Both the position numbers and the translations under genes were made by a program. DNA of 28,110 nt from Scenedesmus sp. ARA3. Taxonomy: Eukaryota > Chlorophyta > Chlorophyceae > Sphaeropleales > Scenedesmaceae. The notes below the pieces were generated by a model, which saw only the letters and a program-made list of their open reading frames with translations, was not told the origin of the DNA and searched no databases. Positions 8,953-18,857 of this stretch are shown here, piece after piece (positions within the stretch are counted from its first letter, which is position 1; each line of letters opens with the position of its first letter). The stretch covers positions 9,944 to 38,053 of the forward strand of contig RWJK01000735.1 in assembly GCA_004335835.1 (NCBI GenBank), given 5' to 3'.

Positions 8953-10760
8953 TCAGTCAGGAGCAGCGCTGCTGATGCACTTCTCACCCAGCTGCTGCAG
9001 CGCTAATGGACGTTGGCGCTGATGGGCCTGTGGACTGCAAAGCCAGCACATCAGACCGGATGAGGTATAGGCTGCAATCAGCTGCTGCTCCAACCACTGC
9101 TGCACGTCCTGCTCACCACTGCGCCGCAGATGTGCTCCAAGGCTGCTGTTGCAGGAGGCGTGCTCCAACAGCTGCATCTGTTGGCTGAGCCCCTGGTGGC
9201 ACGCATTGCAGCCAGCGCTGCAACCCCACAGCTCCACTGGCAAGCAACCTGTTGCGAGGCACCAGCAGCCATGCAACAAGACAAGGCGCAGTAGGAGCAG
9301 CGTTACTGTAGGCACGGCAGCAGCAGCAGCAGTAGCCCGAACTCACATGTGCTTAGCGCACAGGGAAGGCTCAAGCAGGAACACACGCACTGCACAGTTC
9401 CATCTGCCTTGTGCTCTTGCTATGACATTGGCAAGGCCATCGATGTCGGCACAAGACATGGTTTGCAGGACACAACTGAAGATTGCATCCCAGTCAACGG
9501 CATGTGAGTTGTGTAAAAGGAACAACTTTATATGGCTTCTTGGCTCCTCTGAAGCAAGGTCAATCCATAACTGCACACCTTCCAGCATTGCTGGACCAAG
9601 AGACCCCCGCCCAAAGTGTCCTGATGCTCCGAGTGGGCTGCAATGTGTTTCTGCGGTGGTGCGGCTGTAGCTGCAGAGTGACAGGTTCTGGTGCAGCACC
9701 CTCAACCTGCACAGCAGAAGCAGCAGCAGCAGCAGCAGCAGCAGAAGGAAGGATGTTGCTTTACCCCTGGCATTGAAAGACACTGATGGCATGAATGCTC
9801 TAGCAAAATCAGCATGGCGCTGCTGCTGCTAGCGCCGGTGTGAGGTGCAAGCTGCGCCACAGCCTTGCTTTGCAAACGCACGTGTGGCTGCATGCAGTGT
9901 GTGGTGTGCTTGGGACCACTTTGCAGCTGCTCCATGTGCAGTACTCAGGAGTGTGCTGTCGGCAGCCCGCACCAGTGCGCGCACAGGCTTGTAGCCCAGT
10001 GCTGCATGAACGCAGGGGTAGCAACGCCTGCTAGCGGCCCTTGACATCCATACACACCATGGTGGGATGCTGCACACAGGGCTGCACAACGTGCTGGCGT
10101 GTAAGCAGCAACTGCTGCAGGCAGCGCTGCCACATGTGATGTGATGCCAAGCAGAGTCAGGTGCTGACTTGCAGGGCAGTGAGGAGCAGCAGCAGCAGCA
10201 GCCCACACCAGTTGTGCATTCTGCAGCGCATCTTGGTGATTAAGTTGACAAACAGACCAGCATGATGGCTGCCGTAGATCGCTCTACATGCTCACCTCAG
10301 ACGTAGCTGTGCCCATCATGGTGCCTGGTGCGGGCACAGCTAGCACCAGAGCTGCAGCAGGGTGAACAGTCACGACAACAGCTGGCGCCCTGCTGCTGCC
10401 AAGCCACCCTTGTGCTGAACCGCCGTCACATGTTGCCCCAAATAGCACGCCTTTGCTGCCAGGCTGCTGCTGCTGCTGCACCACCTCAGCAGCCACTGCA
10501 GCCAAGGTTCCAGCACTGCTGCATCAAGTAGCAGAGTACACGCCAGGCATGACACGGACTGCTAGGCAAGCATTCTCCAGGTTTGGTGTTGAGGGCGACA
10601 TTCGCCGATGAAGCAAGCAAGCGCCCGCACAGGCTGACGAGAACTGCACCACGGGTGCTCGAGCACAGACATGCCACGTGCAGGCCAACCTGGACGGCAA
10701 GAGGGCCATAGCAACGATAATGGACAAACTACAGCCAATTAAGAGGAACATCAGCCCCAT
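8953..10760 (-). CDS. Unrecognised protein with N-terminal hydrophobic segment, six-exon model
   Basis: No family was recognised. Exons in transcript order: 10760-10690, 10518-10296, 9799-9765, 9706-9347, 9248-9117 and 9034-8953, giving about 300 residues. Intron phases agree throughout (2, 0, 2, 2, 2). Donors include GTGAGC after 10296, GTGAGT after 9347 and GTGAGC after 9117; acceptors include TGTGCAG before 9706, GCAACAG before 9248 and GGCTTTGCAG before 9034. The N-terminus (MGLMFLLIGCSLSIIVAMAL) is a signal peptide or signal anchor, so the protein probably enters the secretory pathway or a membrane. The middle exon holds the most protein-like sequence (LWIDLASEEPRSHIKLFLLH and DGLANVIARAQGRW). 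An earlier in-frame ATG at 10901 would add 47 residues. A (CTG)8 tract lies just upstream of the 9706 acceptor. Exon 3 (35 nt) and the C-terminus are the least certain parts. Confidence 0.5.
9721..9744. repeat. (CAG)8 microsatellite at a splice acceptor
   Basis: Eight perfect CAG units on the plus strand. On the minus strand this is a CTG tract in the intron just upstream of the proposed acceptor at 9707, so it forms part of the region where a polypyrimidine tract is expected. Confidence 0.9.
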
Positions 10761-11888
10761 GTACGGAGTTGCTGGTGTGCGGCGACTGACATATTGACAA
10801 GCAGCATTGCTTCCTAGGTTGACGACACCACTTGCCCAGCAGCAAGCACGATCTTCATGTAACACGGCTGATTTTCTGACAGACTCCACAAAAGCAGTCA
10901 TGGGAACTTTGTCTTAAGCTGTGCATGCACAGCAGGAGCTACTGTCTGTACCGCCTGATGCATGACGAATGTACTGCCATTAGCCCCCAGTACACGTGTA
11001 GTCACATGGACCAGCCAGGCATATCAGTGTCCATTGATATTGCTTATGCGCAAGCTCACAGATTTACTGATGCTGGCTGCTGCATGAAGGGGCCGCACTG
11101 GAGGGTGGCATGCGAAACAGCAGCACTACTGCATCATGCAATTGTTCATGATGAACGATCGTCGTGAAAGACCCCATGAGCCTTGTCTGGCTCGTTAATG
11201 CGTGGGCCTGGCCTAGGTAACGCTACTAGAAGCACACGTAACCTACCAGTTGCTGATCAATTAAGTTACAACGGGCACACAGCCCCGTATAAAGTAAAGG
11301 CAACTGGTAACTGGAAAGGACGTTTGAGCAACAGTCCAACAAGCAGATCTACATTCCTGGGACCTCCTGCACGTGCAGCTGCAATCTGTGTCTGCAGCGC
11401 CACAGGCCGGCATGCAGTTGAAAAACTCCCTGGTGTCATATGTTCAACTCTTGACTGGTGTCATCCCTGCGCTGCAGCAGCCTGCCATAAATAGGCTGTA
11501 TGTTGTAGTGCAACTTGACCCTCTGTTTGGCGTGAACAGCTGTGCTGACAGCGCCTCAGGCTTCCTGTGCTGTGTCAAGTGTGAACAAGCAAGGTTTTGC
11601 CAGCGACCCAGGCAGCAGTACGAGCAAAGCCTTAACGAGTGCGAAGTCTGTTGCAAGGATAATTTTTGTTACCAGGGGGGACGAAATCCTACTGGCTAGT
11701 CACACGCAACAGTCAGGCGAACCTGACTGCGGGGGACACAAGGCAATGTTGCAAGGATGACTAGTTTCTGCTTTCAAAGCAAAGTTTGACAGCCACATCA
11801 GACCCTGCAAATACCACAATTGTGTCAGACTAAGTATGTAGGATGCTGTGTGTTTGGGTCTGATGCTGCCAGATGAAGAACGACGTTT
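10761..11888. other. Intergenic with unassigned open frames
   Basis: No gene could be supported. Plus-strand frames at 11183-11494 and 11373-11699 are open; the second has a stretch of ordinary composition (LLTGVIPALQQPAINRLYVV), which might be an isolated exon, but no start, matching splice phase or family could be assigned. The part nearest 10761 probably includes the promoter and 5' leader of the minus-strand gene that starts there. Confidence 0.3.
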
Positions 11889-12799
11889 ACCTGTACAAAC
11901 CAACAAGTCACATAAACAGGCATGGTGTAGACGCCGCGATGGCATCACAGATGCTGGCAGCGCATGCGCTGCTCAACATCGCAGGCTGCACTGCTTTTGT
12001 TACAAGGTCACAAGAGGCGAGCTCAGCAAACCGCAGCACATCAGCTGGCCCTGCCAACAACAACACATGTGTACACTGCGCTGTCTGTTCAATACGGGCC
12101 TCTTGCCAAGAGGCTGATAGTGCAGGACACATGCCGTCGGTCATGACAATGTCAGATGTCACAAGCCGCACAGCAACCTGCATCTATCCTCTCTCATGCA
12201 TGTGTGTGTAACTTTACTGATAAAGTTTGTGTGCTGCCAAACATTGTATGCGTCACAGTTGCACAATGCAGCGCCTTGTCACCGTAGTCTCACGCAAGCA
12301 GGAGTGCAAGAAACACATACACAGCCACAAACAAGTGGCTCACCGGACAGCGCTACAACCCAGGGCTAGTCATGTAACGCATGCTTGTACAGCACACACC
12401 CATGCCTGGCCAGCAGCGGCGGCGTGCAGCAAGTGCCCGCGGGCAGCTAGCCCTGCTGCTGCTGACCAAGCTATGAACATCAGAGCACCATAAGATACCA
12501 CCACCTTGACATGGCGGCACACCCACATACACCTCTTGCAGCCTGCTGCCGCCGCCGCCAGCACAGCAGCAGCAGCGGCGCAAAGACCGGCTGCCAATTT
12601 CTTTGAGATCTTCCCCAGCTGCAGCCCACGCTCCAGCCAGGTGCGGCTTGCAGGAGTACTATTGCTGCTGGTCGTGATGCGGTGTGACGCCATGCAGCCT
12701 GCACGCCGCAGCTGCTGGGCCGAGAGGTGGGTGAAGCCCGTGCAGCCGGCCTGTACAGGCGCCTGAGCACAGCTGCACCAAGCGGCAGGTCAGGCCCAT

Positions 12800-12900
12800 G
12801 CGCTGCAGCCTTGCCATGCAGGAGCCACAGGTACCTGCATGCGATGCAGGCTACGAGCTGAGTACCACGCCCCAGTCGGCTTCCGCGCCGCCCTGCAGTG
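12800..12900 (-). pseudogene. Fragment resembling the 3' end of the 6584-8122 gene
   Basis: The plus-strand phrase CACGCCCCAGTCGGC-TCC occurs at about 12868-12885 and in the 3' coding part of the gene at about 6681-6698. The flanking text also aligns (GCAGGAGC-ACAGG, then CTGCATGCGATGCAGGCT against GTGCGCACTGCAGGCT). Read on the minus strand, the fragment keeps an E-A-D-W-G-V core and reaches a stop soon after, so it is a broken copy and not a functional paralogue. It lies inside duplication copy 2; the corresponding place in copy 1 is not clearly recognisable. Confidence 0.55.
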
Positions 12901-13090
12901 CCCCACCGCGCCGCCCTGCACCCGTGGATGGTCGTGAACCGCCCTCCCTGTGCTGTGTGCGCGGCTCTGGTGATGCAACGAAGAACGCGCCTCACTTTGG
13001 AGTGTGATCAGCACTGCACAGGTCAGGGTGGTGCAGGCATTGAGCATCGACACGCTGGTAGCGTGAATGATGGTCGGCATGGCAGCAGGT

Positions 13091-13270
13091 GGTGGTGTGT
13101 CCTGATCAACACAAGCAGCAGGTGGTGTGTCCTGATCAACACAAGCAGCAGGTGGTGTGTCCTGATCAACACAAGCAGCAGGTGGTGTGTCCTGATCAAC
13201 ACAAGCAGCAGGTGGTGTGTCCTGATCAACACAAGCAGCAGGTGGTGTGTCCTGATCAACACAAGCAGCA
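13091..13270. repeat. Perfect 30-bp minisatellite, six copies
   Basis: The unit is 30 bases, GGTGGTGTGTCCTGATCAAC followed by ACAAGCAGCA, repeated six times without any visible difference. A variant partial unit precedes it from 13081. Because 30 is a multiple of three, several frames on both strands stay open and give ten-residue peptide repeats, which is a by-product of period and not evidence of coding. Copy 1 of the duplication has only one diverged unit at about 3519-3548. Confidence 0.95.
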
Positions 13271-13610
13271 GCGCATCAGCCGCCTCTGCATTGCGTGCAA
13301 GGCACAGCTGCTGCAGCCTGTTGAGTGGCAGTAGCAGCTGCTACCTCTGGTGTGTACAATGACAGGTGCTAGGTCAAGCACACATTTGCTTTGCAACTGC
13401 TATTACAAACAACAATAATACAATAAGAAATGATGCTACAAGAAATTCTAGGCCAGTGCTGCCCCTGATATGCCATTCATGCTGTAGGGTCTAGCGACAA
13501 CACACACCATGATAACCATGCTATCCTTGATAGCAGCAGCCGCAAGCAGCCTCACCTGTTGGTGGCCATCGGCATGAGCAACTGCTGTGATCACAAGTAT
13601 TTGGCGCTTG

Positions 13611-13619
13611 CAGCAGCAA

Positions 13620-13651
<32 letters not shown>

Positions 13652-13700
13652 GCAGCAGGAAAAGCAGCAGCAAAAGCAAAAGCAGAGCAGCAGCAGCAGG
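13611..13700. repeat. CAG-rich tract in duplication copy 2
   Basis: Mostly CAG units with CAA and AAAG interruptions, equivalent in position to 4077-4157. It yields poly-Gln, poly-Ser or poly-Ala shadows in different frames; none is taken as a gene. Confidence 0.85.
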
Positions 13701-14569
13701 ACTGCTCTGCACAGCAGCAGCAACTGGCGGCGGCACCACCAGCAGCAACCCGGCTGCTGCAGCAGCGGCGCTGCTGCAGCATCGGCAGCTGGTAACAGTA
13801 TTACTGCCCAGCTGCCAATTGCGTCAGCATGGATGCTGGCAAGTGCAGCTTCTAACAACATGCATGAGCATGCTTGAGGCTGTGCTTGGCTGCTGCATGC
13901 AAAGGCCACTGATGAAGCACTGCTGGCAGGGGCGCAATGTCAATTCATGAGGTTGGCTAACACTGCAAGGTGCAGCAGCTGCTCCACTCACCCGAGCAAA
14001 ACGATGTTGCGCATTGCTTCACAGCAAACAGCTGCCCTGCAGCTTCCACGCACCTGGCGCGGCAGCTGCATGTGCGCGGCAGCCAAATGGCGCCATGCCA
14101 CTCTGTCAGCTCCGAAGCGCCCATAGCTTCAATACTATCAGCTACAGAGATGGAAAGAGTGTTGTATAATGGTAAAATCAAAGAGCGAGCGTGACAGAAG
14201 CAGAGCAAGAGAGCTGTCTCTCCGCCCTGGTGGCTTCTCGCAAAGGCGCAGGGCACAGCGCACCATGCCCCGTATTATTTTGCTCCGCATACTTTATTCT
14301 GAAGAGCAATTAAGACGCCTTTGCTAGCGGCAGCAGCACCAAGCAAGAGACGAAGCAAAAGGCTCAGCACAAGAGAGGCCACGAGTGTGTGAATGTGCGT
14401 GGGCTTGGTTTAATGTTTTATTCGCAACTGGTGCGCTGCTACTAACTGTTCGTGGTTGCTGCTAGGCCATATGTAGCTGGGCGAGCATGCTGGCCAAGTG
14501 TCATTGTCATGACAGGTGACAAAGCCACAGCTGACAAAATGGTTACGAGTACCTATGCAAGGCGCTGTG

Positions 14570-14732
14570 TGCCCTCTGGTCCCCGTTGATTCCGCTCCCT
14601 GACCAGAGAGCGCAGATATTTCAAATTTTGAACATGACGCTGTATATGCTCGGCTAGTAAGATTCTGCTCCCCCCGGTAAAATAACCCACCTCATTTGGG
14701 GTGTTTCGCCTTGGTTTGGCGGCAAAATACAC
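14570..14732. mobile_element. 163-bp insertion with 9-bp target-site duplication
   Basis: GGCGCTGTG occurs at 14561-14569 and again at 14733-14741, immediately bounding this segment. In duplication copy 1 the same place (about 5018-5030) reads AGGCGCTGTGAACCACG, with a single copy and no insert, so it acts as the empty site. The insert starts TGCCCTCTGG and ends AAAATACAC. Its ends are not obvious terminal inverted repeats. Inside are an 8-bp inverted repeat (CTCTGGTC at 14574-14581, GACCAGAG at 14601-14608) and a palindrome TTCAAATTTTGAA at 14620-14632. It is too short to encode a transposase, so a non-autonomous element is the best reading. A 9-bp duplication would suit Mutator-like elements, but class cannot be fixed from this alone. 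Confidence 0.6.
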
Positions 14733-14750
14733 GGCGCTGTGAAACCACGT

Positions 14751-15652
14751 GTTACAACCGTACAGAAGTGCAGACGACTGCATTGTAACGGATGCGACGT
14801 GGCCAAAACTGCGGCACATGCAGCGATTGCAACCCTGGGTGTGTGAAGGATACATGCACCGGTGCATGTGATGGTACCATCAGTGCGGCATGAACAGGTA
14901 TCGCCAGCAGCAGCGTAAGCCAAGACCAAAGAACTGGTGATGGTGTCAGTGCTGCCAACATTCGTCACATCTTGCAGCGTGGTGGTTGCCTAGCAGTCCC
15001 CATCCAATGCATCAAAAGCGCTCAACAAGGCTGCTGCAGAGCAGCTTCAGCAGTTTGCAGCACCAGCAAGACCATACAGCGCACATATATATGGCAGTCG
15101 TATGCAGAACAGCCAAGTGGTGGCGTGCTCAAGCAAAGACCTGCAAGTGCTGCTGCTGCTGGCAGCCCCAAGGGACAACGTACCAGCTTGCCAACTACCA
15201 ACACCCTTGACAAACACGTTGTGCATGCAGTGGGTGTTTTTTAACAACAAGTTGCAAGTCCTTACAACTCATGCGTACAACTTAGCTTACAACATGTGGC
15301 TGTAAACAGGTTGTACGCAAGTTGTAGGCATTCTGCCTTCCCACAGTGGCAGTGGGTAAGGCGTGCGACGCTGTCGCCACGTTGTGCCTCTAGTCCTGCT
15401 GCGGAACTCAGAGTTAGTCACGTGCCATACACCCCAACTGGCTGCAGCACCATCACACCTAGTGTACCCTACACGATGCGCCATCAAGCTCGACGACAGC
15501 ACAACCATGTCCCTAGGTACAGCCTGCAGGAGGAAATGCACCAACACCGCACGCTGATCTGCGCTGAGCTGTCGCCAGCGCCACGTTATCATCATGTTAC
15601 CCATCAACTGCATCCACAAGGCTTGCCGCTGACACTCGCTTGCGCACACGCT
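14751..15652. other. Intergenic, 3' flank of the flavodoxin gene
   Basis: No supported gene. An inverted repeat, TGCGTACAAC at 15272-15281 and GTTGTACGCA at 15310-15319, could form a 10-bp stem with a 28-base loop. TTACA at 15262-15266 and 15287-15291 is TGTAA on the minus strand, about 360-390 bases past the flavodoxin stop, and may be its polyadenylation signal. Open frames at 15296-15784 plus are shadows of the last flavodoxin exon or have no coding character. Confidence 0.35.
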
Positions 15653-15885
15653 TCAAGCCGACAGGCCAGCATGCACAACCAACCTTGTCGACTCACTGCT
15701 GTCGCCATGCAGCCGCATCTGCAGCCGCAGGAACTCTGCTATGGTGTTGCTGCCATTGCAGCTCTCCACACCCTTCAGCACTAGCATCTTACGGTGAGGC
15801 ATGCTGCCGCTGCTGCTGCTGTCGATACCGTTGGTGGTGGTGAGCGGCTGCCGCACCTTCACCCACACCTCCTGTTCCACGACAG

Positions 15886-15916
<31 letters not shown>

Positions 15917-17216
15917 ACCGCTGAAGCCAGGTTGCTCAGCTGGCTGCTGTTGTTGCTGCACTTCCACTGCCAAGACGTCCCTGTAAGCACACGTGTACAC
16001 TGCATGCTCCCTGAACCCCGCCCTCACTTGGAAACCCTCATCATGAAAACGATACCACCTGTCTCCCAGCTGATACCAGCGGTCCACAAACCTAAAACCT
16101 TTTGGGTACTCAGCTTGAAACAAGCCCTGGCGAGGCCATTGCGCTGGCCAGTCACCTATAGCCAGCTGCTGCTGCCGCTGCTGCTCCTCCGGCTGCTGCT
16201 GCACATTGGCAGGGAGAGGTAACAGAACCCCTGCAACAGAGCACCAAGCGCATACACAGCAGCGGTAAACGAAGTGGCTACATACGTGTGCCGCAGACCT
16301 GCTGCGCTGCTTCGCTCACTTGCTGCTGACTGGTAAAGAAAGCCAGGCTGGACATGCCGAGCAGCTGCTGCGCAGCTGTGTTCCTTAGCAGATCTGCTGA
16401 TGCCGCAGAGTCTGCTAGTAACACAGGACGCGCATGTCCTCCAACTGCATCTGCTGATACGCTCAACAACTGAGCTGCAGGGCAGAGTTGACGCAAGGTG
16501 AGCTGATACCTGACATCTTACATATCTGTTATCCATAAACGCACCAGGATGCTCCTGTTGAAGCTGCTGCACCAGCTGCTGGCACCAGCTGTGGATGCGG
16601 CCAGCCGACAGCTCTGGCTGGTTGACATAATCCAGAGGTAAGCCCACAAACTGGCTGTTGCCGCCGCCGCTGCTGCTGCTGCTGCTGCTGCTGCTGTGCT
16701 GCGGGTTGCCTGCTGCTGCTGTGCGTATAGCCTTGGAGTGATGCATGAGGTAGCTGGATGGGCAGCAGTAGCTTGAATTCAGGGGAATGCCTCCTGCTGC
16801 TGCCAGGACGTCATGGAGCTGCAATTCAATGCAGCCGCATAACACACACAAGCTCAACTCACACAAGCTCAACAAACAACACATACCGCACGGCTGATGT
16901 TTGTCATCTACATTGCAAGCGGGCGAGGGAATGCACATGTGCATCTTGGCATGTTGCGCAAATGCAAGTAGCTGGCATTACATCGAATGCTCCAGTTGCT
17001 ACACCTTCTTCCTGCAGGCATGACAACACGCCAGTAAGCTGATGCAAGTAAGCGGTTTCCACTGCACTCTTGGTCATGGCATGGCGCTGGTTGGCAAGTG
17101 CAAGGCCTACATATGGCCAGCTGCTGCTGTGCACACCTCGCCAACAGCATCTGCAAAGTTGTTCTTGAAGCGCACTGCATCACCACAGCCGAACACTGCA
17201 AAGGGCTTTCCCTGCC

Positions 17217-17262
<46 letters not shown>

Positions 17263-17939
17263 CGACGATGAGGTGAGGCAATGGATTATGTATGTGCATC
17301 TAGCACTGCAAGTGCATTGGTGATAGCAGCACAGCAGTCTTAGAGCGCTATGTCAGGCTTGTGTCATGACAGCTTGCTGAAATGTTTGCAGAGTGGAGCA
17401 GCAGCTCTTGATCCAAGGCTGACAGCAGGACACCAGCTGCTGATACAAGTGAAAGAGTGCCAGCCTCTTCTGCTTCACTGCAGGCATGCACCAGCTGCAG
17501 CTTGTGCATGCTGCCAAAGCCCAGGGCACGCTCCGAGTCTGCCCATGCATCCAGCCTGGCAGTTGCAACTGCTGACATGCAGGGCACATACCTCAAGCTG
17601 CAGCTCCTGTAGCGCTCCACTGTACAGTAGATCGTCCCAAGCAGTCCCTGTCCTCTGGCAAGTGGCGTTTGTGTTGTATGTGGGGACCCCAACAATGAAT
17701 CCATCAAACTGCTGCAAGCCAGTTGGCAGGCCGTGTTGCACGTCTATAGGCGAGCTGCATGCTGCCCCAAGGCTTCGATTAATCAGTTCGGCAGCTTGTG
17801 CTGTTGATCCCGAGCAGCTGGTATACAAGAGGCCCAGCTGCGAGTTGCACACCACAGCTCGGCGTCTGGACCTCACAGCTGCAGGGGAGGCACGCCTAAG
17901 GCAAGAGGACGTTCCTGCTTGTAATGATCGCATTGACAT
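15653..17939 (-). CDS. Plastid-type flavodoxin with extra C-terminal region, five exons
   Basis: Exons in transcript order: 17939-17592, 17211-17137, 16818-16522, 16469-16320 and 16198-15653; about 471 residues, all introns phase 0. Residues 1-32 are a Ser/Ala/Arg-rich leader ending in an RRRAVVC-like site, typical of chloroplast transit peptides. The flavodoxin fold follows: FMN phosphate loop TSCSGSTAQ near 40-48, PTYNTN in the first flavin-side loop, FGCGDAVRFKNNFADAVGE in the second, and a C-terminal part with SKAIR, QFVGLPLDYVNQPELSAGRI and HSW, interrupted by poly-Ser from a (CAG)9 tract. Flavodoxins carry one or two electrons and can replace ferredoxin after photosystem I, often under iron shortage. 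Past about residue 228 there are some 240 more residues, including FRFVDRWYQLGDRWYRFHDE, matching no family I know. The exons encoding them could belong to a separate gene, but phases and spacing favour one transcript. An in-frame TGA lies upstream of the chosen ATG. Confidence 0.85.
17218..17256. repeat. (CAG)13 tract at the flavodoxin intron 1 acceptor
   Basis: Thirteen perfect CAG units on the plus strand; in the sense of the flavodoxin gene this is (CTG)13 followed by TGGCAG and the start of exon 2. The triplet repeat therefore occupies the place of the polypyrimidine tract, so a change in length could affect splicing. Confidence 0.9.
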
Positions 17940-18429
17940 GGAAACTACGATCGTTGACAAAAGATATATTGAATGTACAAGCGGCAGTACAGTTCTGATG
18001 CGGAAAGCGCGGGATGGTCACTGGAGCAGATGTGTGAAGTGCTGTTTGGTGGGTGTGCTGCATCGATGCGAAGCAGCTGACTGTTCAGGCTACTCACTGT
18101 GGCAGCGTGGTAGCAACTAAAGTCACGCATGCTGTGATCAGCCATATACAGGCCCAAACCCTACACCAACTGACCCAAAACATAACACTGCTGGGGAAGG
18201 CGCCAACAGAATATAAAGGAGCTGCCACCTGTTACACAAAGAGCCATCACAAACCACGTCCAGCTGACAGAGCACAACAGTGCATACGCGCTGCTGGGCT
18301 GCTGCTTGCAACCACAGGCAGCAGTACTGCCCTTGGCTGTTTGCTTGCACCAGCACTGCACCACTGCAGCAGCTGCTGCATGGAGCTACGCCTAACTGCA
18401 AACCACAAAAACACAAGACACGCTCTGTG
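17940..18429. other. Spacer between two minus-strand genes
   Basis: Holds the flavodoxin 5' region and the 3' end of the next minus-strand gene. TTACA at 18232-18236 is TGTAA on the minus strand, about 195 bases after the stop at 18430, and is a likely polyadenylation signal for that gene. No separate gene was found. Confidence 0.4.
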
Positions 18430-18561
18430 CTAATGCCCAGCTGCATCAGTAGCATTTCCAGCAGCAGCAACAGCGGCACCTCCCGCTGGTTGCCCCGCAC
18501 CTGCTGCTGCTTCAGCTGCGCCAGACCCCTGCTGCTGCTGCTGCTGTTCACTGCTAGCAGT

Positions 18562-18597
<36 letters not shown>

Positions 18598-18822
18598 TGA
18601 CGCGGCTGCGTCTGCACTGCCGGCTGCTGCTGCAGTTGGGGCCTGCCCTGTTGATGCTGCTGCTACTGCCCCTGCAGCAGGCGCAGCTGCCGGGCTCTGC
18701 CCTGTGGCCTTCTGTGGATCACTATCCTTCGTTGCTTGTTGCTGGGATCCACTAGCTGCCGCATCCTGCTGTTGTTGCGCACTTTGCTGCTGCTGCTGCT
18801 CCGTGCCCTCTTGCTGCTGTGT

Positions 18823-18857
<35 letters not shown>

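Larger units (their letters stand above)
11889..14750. repeat. Segmental duplication, copy 2
   Basis: Collinear with 2165-5035. Three things set this copy apart: a 30-bp unit amplified to six perfect copies (13091-13270), a fragment near 12800-12900 resembling the 3' coding part of the 6584-8122 gene (its minus strand can be read GAEADWGVV, against GLEADWGVM in that gene), and an insertion at 14570-14732. The minus-strand frame shared with copy 1 carries a TAA near 14275 where copy 1 has AAA, so it is broken here. Splice-donor-like sites appear at equivalent places (GTGAGT near 13990 against GTAAGT near 4455; CAACAGGTGAG near 13553 against 4017), which could mean both copies derive from an intron-containing gene now decayed. 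Confidence 0.8.

Noticed and set aside
13023..13334. Regular 30-bp repeats that could suggest a CRISPR array
   Set aside because: The units abut with no unique spacers, the context is eukaryotic, and no Cas-like gene is present. It is a minisatellite.
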